The translations under genes and the position numbers were made by a program. Positions 53,603 to 60,694 of a stretch of DNA of 64,000 bases are shown piece after piece (positions within the stretch are counted from its first letter, which is position 1; the number at the start of each line of letters is the position of its first letter). Origin of the DNA: Paraburkholderia nodosa (lineage in GTDB: Bacteria; Pseudomonadota; Gammaproteobacteria; Burkholderiales; Burkholderiaceae); the NCBI RefSeq assembly GCF_001718195.1, contig NZ_MCNV01000001.1:186001-250000 (forward strand), given 5' to 3'. The notes beneath the pieces are model-generated. The model was not told the DNA's origin. It searched no databases and saw only the letters and a program-made list of their open reading frames with translations.

Positions 53603-55162
53603 TTAGGCCGCCAGCACCGCCGGCGAAATCTCGAACGCCGCCACGGCCTCGGAAAGCTGGCGCGTCTGTTGATGCAGCGAAGCCGCGGCAGCCGCGGCCT
53701 CCTCCACGAGCGCCGCATTCTGCTGGGTCATCTGGTCCATCTGCGAGACGGCCTGATTCACCTGATCGATGCCCGTGCTCTGCTCGAGCGACGAGGCGCT
53801 GATACCCGCCATCATCTGCGTGGCGCGCGAAATCGAGTTCGACACCTCGCGCATCGACTCGCCCGCGCGCTCCACCAGCTCCGAGCCGCCGCGGATCTGC
53901 GAAACCGACTCGCTGATCAGCGTCTTGATCTCCTTGGCCGACTGCGCGCTGCGCTGCGCGAGCCCGCGCACCTCGCCCGCCACGACCGCGAAACCGCGGC
54001 CCTGCTCGCCTGCCCGCGCCGCTTCCACGGCCGCGTTGAGCGCGAGAATGTTGGTCTGGAACGCGATGCCGTCGATCACGCCGATGATTTCCGCGATCTT
54101 GTCCGAGCTTTGCGCGATGCCGCGCATGCGCTCGACCACCTCGCCCACCACGGCGCCGCCGCGTGCGGTCGCGTCGAGCGCCGCCTCGGCCAGCGCGTTC
54201 GCCTCGCGCGCGTTGTCGGCCGTGTTGCGCACCGTGCCCGTCAGTTCCTCCATGCTCGCCGCCGTCTGCTCCAGCGACGCCGCCTGCGATTCGGTGCGCG
54301 CCGAAAGATCGGCGTTGCCGGTGGCGATCTCGTCGGCGCCCACGTTGATCGAGCCCGCCGTTTCGCGCACGGTGTGGACCGTGCGCGCCAGGCTCGACTG
54401 CATCAGCGCAAGGCCCTGGAACAGCCGGCCGATCTCGTTCTCGCCGCGCGCGGCGATGCGCTCGTCGAGGCGCCCGCGCGCGATGCGCTCGAAATGGCGG
54501 CCCGCTTCCTCGAGCGGCTCCACTACGCCGCGGCGCAGCGCGAGGTGCACGCCGGTCGCGAGTGCGATCAGCAGGACCAGGATGACGATGCCGACGATCT
54601 GGAAGAGCGCGAGGCGCGCGTCGATCGAATCGAGCGACGCGCGGCTCGCCGCGGCGTTGAACTGCGCAAAGGCGTGCAGTTCGGCGAGATAGGCGTCCTG
54701 GTACGACTGCGTCGGCTGGTCGAGGAAGGCCTGCAGATTGTTGCCGTTGAGGTCGTCGATCAGCTCGCCGAGCGCCTTGCGGTACACCTGATAGCGCTCG
54801 CCGAGCGCGGCGACGCGCGCGCGATTGTCGTCGTTGATCGGCGGGACGGCCATGAGCGCCGCGAACGTGGTGTCGGCGGCGGCCAGCTGGTCGCGCGCGT
54901 GATTGACCATATCGGTCGGCACCGTGCCGCCGCGGACCATGCGCGTGCCCGCGCGCGAGAGATTGATACGGGCGTCCATCAACTGCTGGGTGATGACGTT
55001 GGCGGCGCTCGCCTGCCGCAACGCCACCTTCGAGAGGTCGGCCACGTCGTCGTGCGTGCGCGTAAGCGACCAGTAACCAAGTCCTGCGGTCACGAGCTGC
55101 AGTACACAGAACGCGACGAGGACACACAACAGGCCGGATGCGACCTTGATCTTGCTGAACAT
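53603..55162 (-). CDS. Methyl-accepting chemotaxis protein, Tar-like
   Basis: A 519-residue chemoreceptor. TM1 is at 8-30 and TM2 at about 186-209. The periplasmic part is a four-helix-bundle sensor of the Tar type ([17 protein letters not shown] and [20 protein letters not shown]). HAMP is at 210-262. The signalling domain has the tip [20 protein letters not shown] and methylation-type helices with Gln/Glu pairs. The C-terminus has no CheR-docking pentapeptide. A sigma-28-like promoter lies 66 bases upstream, in line with flagellar-class control. The ligand is not known; Tar-like bundles often sense amino acids or organic acids. Confidence 0.93.
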   Translation of the reverse strand: MFSKIKVASGLLCVLVAFCVLQLVTAGLGYWSLTRTHDDVADLSKVALRQASAANVITQQLMDARINLSRAGTRMVRGGTVPTDMVNHARDQLAAADTTFAALMAVPPINDDNRARVAALGERYQVYRKALGELIDDLNGNNLQAFLDQPTQSYQDAYLAELHAFAQFNAAASRASLDSIDARLALFQIVGIVILVLLIALATGVHLALRRGVVEPLEEAGRHFERIARGRLDERIAARGENEIGRLFQGLALMQSSLARTVHTVRETAGSINVGADEIATGNADLSARTESQAASLEQTAASMEELTGTVRNTADNAREANALAEAALDATARGGAVVGEVVERMRGIAQSSDKIAEIIGVIDGIAFQTNILALNAAVEAARAGEQGRGFAVVAGEVRGLAQRSAQSAKEIKTLISESVSQIRGGSELVERAGESMREVSNSISRATQMMAGISASSLEQSTGIDQVNQAVSQMDQMTQQNAALVEEAAAAAASLHQQTRQLSEAVAAFEISPAVLAA

Positions 55163-55227
55163 CGGGACACCTGGATGGCAGTGAATGAGTGAGGCGCGAG
55201 CATGTGATCGCTCGGGCCCGCACTGCG

Positions 55228-55254
55228 TTTACGGCCACGCAAACCCGATTTTTG
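55228..55254 (-). promoter_or_regulatory. Sigma-28-like promoter of the Tar-like chemoreceptor gene
   Basis: On the minus strand CAAA (55251-55254), 15 bases, then GCCGTAAA (55228-55235) fit the FliA consensus in 9 of 12 positions. The -10 element GCCGTAA is shared with the promoter of the other chemoreceptor at 42213-42220. Confidence 0.5.
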
Positions 55255-55273
55255 AGCCCTAAACCGTGAAAAA

Positions 55274-55933
55274 ATGCCCCAAAATGCGCAACGGATCATT
55301 TCGGCAATGGTTACACGGTCATTCCCTGCATTTCTCGCAACAATAGAATGCCGGCTGGACACTTACGGCATATCGGATGAGGCCGCCGTGCTGCATGCCG
55401 ACAAAACCTGCCCGGCGACAACTTTCAAGGCGCTGAAGCAGATGAAGCCTTCTCGGCAAATGGAGGCTGTCGAGCTCATGTGTGGGCAGGGAAACTTCAC
55501 GGCGGCCTTTGCGCGGGCGATTGTTGCTGCCACTCCGCCGGAGCAACTCGAAATTGATGCTGGTACTCGTGGGAAACCGGGCAACGAAGTGTCAGAGCAG
55601 CTCGCTCATCTCGACCGTGAACTCGCAACGCTTCAAACTGGTGTAGCACAGACCGATGAACGCCATGGCATCGAGCAGCTACATCTCACGGTGTCAGCCG
55701 CTTATATTGCAACACTCCTCAGCAATGAGGGCGTGAGCCGTTGGCTATATGAGCATCATCGCGACTTTGCTGCGCAATCGAAACCATCAGCCTGGAAGCT
55801 CGGAATGAACGCTTCAGGTCGGAATCGAGCGGACCACGGTCGAAAAATTTTCGCCGTATCGGAGAAAAGCGACCTGGTGTTTCCTCGCAAAGGTAACTTG
55901 CATCGCTGTGTTAGCGCCAGTCGTTCGGCGTGA
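55274..55933 (+). CDS. RepB-type plasmid-partition C-terminal domain, probably a remnant
   Basis: A 219-residue frame whose middle matches the C-terminal domain of RepB plasmid-partition proteins: FKALKQMKPSRQMEAVELM at 51-69, NFTAAFARAIVAATPPEQL at 74-92 and YIATLLSNEGVSRWLYEHH at 144-162. The N-terminal ParB-like nuclease and HTH parts that such proteins need are missing, and no parA is near. The tail after about 170 looks unrelated. No SD precedes the ATG. It is best read as a truncated gene left from an integrated replicon, or as a stand-alone domain protein. It marks the switch to lower-GC accessory DNA. Confidence 0.6.
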   Translation: MPQNAQRIISAMVTRSFPAFLATIECRLDTYGISDEAAVLHADKTCPATTFKALKQMKPSRQMEAVELMCGQGNFTAAFARAIVAATPPEQLEIDAGTRGKPGNEVSEQLAHLDRELATLQTGVAQTDERHGIEQLHLTVSAAYIATLLSNEGVSRWLYEHHRDFAAQSKPSAWKLGMNASGRNRADHGRKIFAVSEKSDLVFPRKGNLHRCVSASRSA

Positions 55934-56225
55934 GTCGAGCGACTGGGCTACTCTCTGGCCGCAATTCACTTGGGGCAGTGCGAGGCACGTACCCAGCCAA
56001 GTCACCTCTTTGGACGATTAGTACCACGGACGGGCGACGCAACCAGAGAATTATCAGGACTCGGAGACGGAGCTGACGTCCTTGACGCTTTAACGGTCCG
56101 CCCTCGAAGACGCTTTCCCTTGCCCCTCCGTAGAGCACTACAACTGCTTACAAATCTCACACTGGCCCGGTGCACCGCTGTGTCGATTGCGGCGTTCTTG
56201 CTGACACACCTCAACGGAGCGCGAC

Positions 56226-56921
56226 ATGAGCACCAATCTGAATTCCGGTTCACCGCAGCGTAGTCGCATTCATCCTTTGGTTGCCGGCGCAGCCGTGGCA
56301 GTCATCCTGGCCAGCGCTACAGGTATCGCGGCGATGACAGGCGTGCTTCCGGCATCCCGAGCTGTGACCGCTCCTCCGACGCAAGCTATTCCGGTCGCTG
56401 CACAAGTCGCGAGCACACCGGTCGCTTCACCGCAATCGAGCGCGGAGCAGCGCGTGACCAGGGAGGAAGCGCCCGCCCAGCCGCGCGTCCATCATCACCA
56501 TAGCGTGCCAGTTGAGCAGCCCCCGCGGTATGCGAACAACGACACATATCAATCGTCGGCACAACCGGCTCCGAGACCAGTCGCCGTTGACCCGAACGCC
56601 GGAGAAGTCGTCGCCGTCAATACGGTCCAGGAACCCGAGCCGACAACGGGTCTCGGGGCCGTAGGCGGAGCGGTCGCCGGCGGTCTGTTGGGAAATCAGG
56701 TCGGCGGAGGGCGCGGTCGCGTTCTGGCAACGATTGCCGGCGCCGTCGGCGGTGGCCTTGCAGGCAATGGCATTGAGCATGCTGTTCGCAAGGCGACGAG
56801 TTACCAGGTGCAGGTCAGAATGCAGGACGGTAGCTACCGGAACTTCAACTATTCAACGCAGCCGCCGGTCCAGGTCGGCGAGCGCGTTCATGTCTCAGGT
56901 GACTCCCTGAGCGCGTCGTAA
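56226..56921 (+). CDS. Glycine-zipper 2TM-domain protein
   Basis: A 231-residue envelope protein. A membrane helix at 17-40 is followed by a Pro/Ala/Gln-rich, flexible linker (48-125) with HHHH near 89-92. A glycine-zipper segment at 142-183 has repeated GGAVAGGLLGNQVGGGRGR and AGAVGGGLAGNGIEH, the hallmark of 17-kDa surface antigen and YMGG-like proteins. The C-terminus (VQVRMQDGSYRNFNY, then VGERVHVSGDSL) is the small beta domain typical of the family. GGAG lies just before the ATG. Its function is unknown; related proteins sit at the inner or outer membrane. The 292 bases before it hold no gene I can support. Confidence 0.8.
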   Translation: MSTNLNSGSPQRSRIHPLVAGAAVAVILASATGIAAMTGVLPASRAVTAPPTQAIPVAAQVASTPVASPQSSAEQRVTREEAPAQPRVHHHHSVPVEQPPRYANNDTYQSSAQPAPRPVAVDPNAGEVVAVNTVQEPEPTTGLGAVGGAVAGGLLGNQVGGGRGRVLATIAGAVGGGLAGNGIEHAVRKATSYQVQVRMQDGSYRNFNYSTQPPVQVGERVHVSGDSLSAS

Positions 56922-56990
56922 TCAGCCTGTGTTAGCCTGGCGACCTGCGATTACCTGCTCAAGGATTGCATTCAGGGCGAGCACAACCAG

Positions 56991-57329
56991 ATGGACGAAC
57001 GGAAACGCGAAAGCATAGTGGCCTATCTTCGGCGCAGGATGGCTGAGCTCGAAATCGACCCAGAGGATGTCGCCGCTTCTATCGCCGCGGACCAAGAACG
57101 ACTGCGCGCGGCAAAGTACCGCGACGCCTTTGGAAATACCTGGGACGGCAAGGGCAATACCCCTCAGTGGGTCGTGCAGGCGACGAGCGCGGGCCAATCG
57201 CTCGAGCATTTTGCAATCCGTGTGCCAGCAGAACCACAATCGGGCAAGCGCGCTGACGTGGACTGGCGACGGGACCCGTTTGCTGGTACCAGACTGGCCA
57301 CGGTCCGGCCCGAGCCACTTCACGCGTAA
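56991..57329 (+). CDS. H-NS-like nucleoid-associated protein
   Basis: A 112-residue protein. The N-terminal helix with EDVAASIAADQERLRAA is a short oligomerisation region. The DNA-binding motif YRDAFGNTWDGKGNTPQWV at 43-61 is the H-NS C-terminal signature, with W51 and the GKGNTPQW loop that inserts into the AT-rich minor groove. A 50-residue tail follows that is longer than in classical H-NS. H-NS-like proteins silence horizontally acquired AT-rich genes, which fits its place in this island. The start is the first ATG of the frame; no strong SD is seen. It converges on the secreted-protein gene. Confidence 0.8.
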   Translation: MDERKRESIVAYLRRRMAELEIDPEDVAASIAADQERLRAAKYRDAFGNTWDGKGNTPQWVVQATSAGQSLEHFAIRVPAEPQSGKRADVDWRRDPFAGTRLATVRPEPLHA

Positions 57330-57497
57330 GAACTGTGCGTAGCGTCTCGTGCGAGGTGGCTTCGGAGCACGCTCATCGTTCAGAGAGGAAATCGGTGGTC
57401 TCGAAGAGCTCTTCCAGCTTCCTCTTGAGTGGACGCTCACGCATCCAAACTTCATTGGTCGCGATCTGCACGGAGTGTTTCACTGTCGACCCGTTGG

Positions 57498-57944
57498 CTA
57501 TTCGACGTTGACGACGTCTGAGCAGCGATGGGAGCCCGGCGTAATAGCGATGTGCTTCGCAATGGTCGAGGATTGCCCGCAGAGGTCGGTCACCTTGAGC
57601 TTGGAAAGGTCGAAGACGAACTTTTTCCCCTTCCTTGTCACCAGAATCTCGCCAGCGCTCGTGGAGAAAGACTGAACGCCCGGTGCAGTGTCAGACACCG
57701 TCGCTACATTGGAGTCGACAGAGCACGAGTTGATGCTCTCCTCGGCCGGAGTGCCTGCCGTGTAGCTGAACTTGCTCACCTTCTCGTCGTCGACGGTCAC
57801 ATGCAGGTAATGGCTAACGATATTCCGGTCCGCCGTGCATCGGTACGTGACAGGTTTGGCCTGGCTCGTGCCAACGGCGGACGCAAGTGCCGGGACCGCC
57901 ACGGCGAGGGTCGAGACAGTCCTCTGTATCAGGATTCGGGTCAT
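57498..57944 (-). CDS. Secreted four-cysteine protein of unknown function
   Basis: A 148-residue predicted secreted protein. A signal peptide ends near ASAVGTSQA (about residue 29). The mature part has exactly four cysteines (C36, C74, C122 and C141), probably two disulfides, within a beta-rich sequence with YLHVTVDDEKVSKFSYTAG. GGAAG lies about 11 bases before the ATG. I do not recognise a family. It is encoded 147 bases downstream of the PoNi-like gene on the same strand and could belong to the same transcript, but this is only positional. The 168 bases between it and the H-NS gene hold nothing I can support. Confidence 0.65.
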   Translation of the reverse strand: MTRILIQRTVSTLAVAVPALASAVGTSQAKPVTYRCTADRNIVSHYLHVTVDDEKVSKFSYTAGTPAEESINSCSVDSNVATVSDTAPGVQSFSTSAGEILVTRKGKKFVFDLSKLKVTDLCGQSSTIAKHIAITPGSHRCSDVVNVE

Positions 57945-58091
57945 TTTTGAATCGCTTCCCGCTCGCGCGTGGGCGGGGTGTCTGCGATTTCACGCAGTCA
58001 GCAGGCGAATAATCTTCCGTTGATTTGCTGACGCGCCCGGAAATCTACTTCCGTACGCAGCGTGCCCTTGCTGACTGAACTCACCTAGACC

Positions 58092-59108
58092 TCAGGCTTT
58101 ACGTTCGAACTCCCACAGCGCCGGCTGTGGTCGGTACGCGCCATTCCGGTCGGGTGCGAAGACATCCGGCATCGCATCCCCCTGATTTACCAGCACACCA
58201 GGTACGTTGTGGCCTTGTGCTTTCCAAACGCCGGTTTCCGGACACGTCTGCCCCGTTCGTACCGTCATTGGTCCACTATCCCGGCGTATTGGCGCGCCGT
58301 CTTCCGCTGCATCGAAGTTGCGCGCGAAATCAGCGAGGTCCTTCGGATACAGCAGATGGTCGCGGAAAGAGCTGTCGTCCAGCTGCAGCAGAAATGCGAC
58401 CGCTGCCGCCTCAACTGCCCAGTAGCCGACGTAGGTACCCTTGCCATTCTTCTGGGCTTCCAGATGTCCGTCGTGCCATGGAGCTGCGGCCATTCCCGGA
58501 TACCAGGCTTCGAGGTATTCCGTCATGTCGTCGACAGATTCCTTCTTCGTCTCGCGATAGAGACTGAACACGAGGGGCCGATACGGCACGTCGTGATACC
58601 AGCTATCTACGTTGATTCGACCATCGAGTTCGTAAGCCAGCAGGTCCTCATACAACGTGTCCTTCCCCCGATAGGAGGGGTCAAACATCTCGACGATGCG
58701 CGGCAGCAGGTCACGTCGATGCAGCAGGTAGCAAAAGCCGATGAGCTGCATCGCCGTTTCATATTCGCCAATTTCTTCAAAGACCAATGGCGGTTCGCCG
58801 GCATCCTGTCGATTCAGCCGTTGAGCTTTCGCGTACCGTTCAAAGGCCTCGAGAACCGGCTCAAGTTCACCACGCAGCAGCTTGAGGTCCGCTCCACCTG
58901 TATACAGGAGTAGGAAGCGTCGATAGACATCGGAAACGAGGTAGCGCTGCGTCAGCGCCTTCCGCTCGTTCTCATTGCTGCCGGTTGGCGCAGTATTTTC
59001 GGACCAGTACGCGATGCCGTCATCAAGGAGGTCCAAACGCCACTTGAAGTAGTCCTCGCCAAGAAAGCGTTGCCGCCGTGTCGAATCGAAGTCTTCGTTC
59101 ATATCCAT
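58092..59108 (-). CDS. PoNi-like immunity protein (DUF1910-DUF1911) with extra C-terminal module
   Basis: A 338-residue protein. Residues 15-130 match the DUF1910 half of PoNi immunity proteins and 145-262 the DUF1911 half, whose GYWAVEAAAVAFLLQLDDSS and FRDHLLYPKDLADFAR are diagnostic. PoNi proteins protect against PoNe DNase toxins by direct binding in the cytoplasm. Residues 270-338 are additional, with RTGQTCPETGVWKAQG and a later GDAMPDVF, ending in PALWEFERKA; similar short C-terminal modules occur in other T6SS-associated immunity proteins as far as I recall. AAGAG precedes the ATG. It follows the effector gene by 17 bases, the classic effector-immunity order. Confidence 0.88.
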   Translation of the reverse strand: MDMNEDFDSTRRQRFLGEDYFKWRLDLLDDGIAYWSENTAPTGSNENERKALTQRYLVSDVYRRFLLLYTGGADLKLLRGELEPVLEAFERYAKAQRLNRQDAGEPPLVFEEIGEYETAMQLIGFCYLLHRRDLLPRIVEMFDPSYRGKDTLYEDLLAYELDGRINVDSWYHDVPYRPLVFSLYRETKKESVDDMTEYLEAWYPGMAAAPWHDGHLEAQKNGKGTYVGYWAVEAAAVAFLLQLDDSSFRDHLLYPKDLADFARNFDAAEDGAPIRRDSGPMTVRTGQTCPETGVWKAQGHNVPGVLVNQGDAMPDVFAPDRNGAYRPQPALWEFERKA

Positions 59109-59125
59109 AATCTCTTAGCCCTAGG

Positions 59126-60694
59126 CTATCTTATCCTGCTCGCTTTCAGCTTGACCGCTTCTTCAACCTCTCCCTCCTTGTAGTGATGGGTGAAGGGAAG
59201 GTCGTGGTCAGCATGGTCGTGTTCAGCGCCCGTCGTGAGCGCTTCGACGTGTTGCACGGCGGACGGAAGGTAGAACGGGACGTACAGCAGATGTCGCGAG
59301 TACCCGGACCTCAAAATCGTGTTGACCAGGCCTTGGTCCGAAACGGCTCCGGAGAGTTTGGCTTCAATCCACTCGTGACTCATCTGGACCCGGGCGATTT
59401 TTGCACTGCTCGGTGCGGTCGCGGTGGTCTTGTCCTTCGGCGTTGTGTCCGCTGTCGACGGTGCAGCGTCGGCTTGCTGCTTTCTCGCAGGACTGCTCTC
59501 ATTTGCGGAGCCACCCAGTGTTGGTTTTCCACCGCCAGATGCGGGCTTACCGCCGCCAGGCTTGCCGCCACCTTTGGTCGGCAACGCTGGTCCCGCGTCG
59601 TCCGGCGGCTCAAGCAGGTCCTGAGCAGGAGGGCGCACCGCCTCCTTAATCGTTCCGAGTTTGCTGGCGATATTGTGCTTCGCGTTCGGGTCTTGCAGCT
59701 TTCGCGTTGTCGTCGACGATTTCATTTCGACGATGGCGAAGTCCTTCATCTGGTTGCTAAACGGGGCGGCACGCCAAACACCGTCGATGCCGTGACCACG
59801 TGCCTTGAGGTCAAAGAGCTTGTTCAGCTTGCCCTTATCGTTGAGCTTGCCCATAACCCGCAGCCCTGGCTGCTCACTCCACTTGCCGCTCAGGCCCTTG
59901 TCGTGGTCCTTCCAGCCATTTCCCCATTTAAGCTTTTCATAGCAGTAGTAGTCGCCGATGTGCTCACCCAGAATGCCCGTGATATTCGTTGTGATGTCGG
60001 TGACGGCGAGCTTGGCATTGACGACGCCGCGCGAGGGCGTCGGCACAGGTCGGTCCTGGCCTGCTTTGGCTTCTTGGCCCTTTGCACCTGGCTTGTCAGT
60101 CGTTCGGTGCTCCTCGAGCGTGCTGATGGCTGACGAGTTCGGCTGCTTCTTGCGCCAGTGAAGCAGCTTGCGCTGGACGAACTGCGCGAGCCAGTATGGC
60201 AGATTCATTTCGACGAAGCCCAGCGCCTGCATGAACGTGGTTTGAACACTCGTAGGCATCTCGCGATACAGCCAGGACTTCTGAATATGTTCACGAGCCT
60301 CCGTGAGGTACGTCTTGACGCCCGTTGCATCGAACAGCTTGTCGATGAGCGCATCCGGGCTGGTCTGGATGTGCGCACGCTGAAGCACCAGACGCAGAAT
60401 GTCGAACAGCAGCGGGCCATATATTTCGGACTTGTGGTTGACCAGTCGAAACGTCCGCTTGACTCCGGCGCCGACGACAGGAACCCAGCCCACGACGGCG
60501 AATACCAGGTCGATGCCGGCCTCGATTTTCGTTATCTCGTCCACACTTTCGCGAGCGTTCCAGACGGTCCAGACGCTTTCCGTCGTGTCGTAGACGTTCT
60601 GCGCGACGTAGAAAAGCGGGAAGGCGTTAGACGCCATCGACAGCCCAATCTCCTTGGCCGCATCTTCGATTGCCTGCTGGTCGTCTGCGTTCAT
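59126..60694 (-). CDS. T6SS effector with split PoNe-type nuclease domain
   Basis: A 522-residue putative antibacterial DNase. Residues 1-190 are helical and mostly hydrophobic (for example AGIDLVFAVVGWVPVVGAGV), likely the delivery or loading part; no PAAR or Rhs domain is seen. Residues 190-225 are a charged linker. The nuclease part starts near 228: GHGIDGVW at 300-307 with D304 and IVEMK at 321-325 (E323, K325) form a PD-(D/E)xK-like core. The conserved QMSHEWIEAKL follows at 437-447. Between them lies a Gly/Lys/Pro/Ser/Thr-rich insert (about 352-435). The last 55 residues include LLYVPFYLPSAV and a His/Asp-rich tail. Its ATG overlaps the vgrG stop (ATGA) and the PoNi gene follows. Confidence 0.85.
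   Translation of the reverse strand: MNADDQQAIEDAAKEIGLSMASNAFPLFYVAQNVYDTTESVWTVWNARESVDEITKIEAGIDLVFAVVGWVPVVGAGVKRTFRLVNHKSEIYGPLLFDILRLVLQRAHIQTSPDALIDKLFDATGVKTYLTEAREHIQKSWLYREMPTSVQTTFMQALGFVEMNLPYWLAQFVQRKLLHWRKKQPNSSAISTLEEHRTTDKPGAKGQEAKAGQDRPVPTPSRGVVNAKLAVTDITTNITGILGEHIGDYYCYEKLKWGNGWKDHDKGLSGKWSEQPGLRVMGKLNDKGKLNKLFDLKARGHGIDGVWRAAPFSNQMKDFAIVEMKSSTTTRKLQDPNAKHNIASKLGTIKEAVRPPAQDLLEPPDDAGPALPTKGGGKPGGGKPASGGGKPTLGGSANESSPARKQQADAAPSTADTTPKDKTTATAPSSAKIARVQMSHEWIEAKLSGAVSDQGLVNTILRSGYSRHLLYVPFYLPSAVQHVEALTTGAEHDHADHDLPFTHHYKEGEVEEAVKLKASRIR

Noticed and set aside
55934..56225. A possible gene between the RepB remnant and the glycine-zipper gene
   Set aside because: Short frames exist on both strands, but none has an RBS, bias or similarity; I regard it as non-coding.
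57349..57675. A 108-codon rightward frame across the secreted four-cysteine gene
   Set aside because: It overlaps a gene with a clear signal peptide on the other strand and has no family resemblance.
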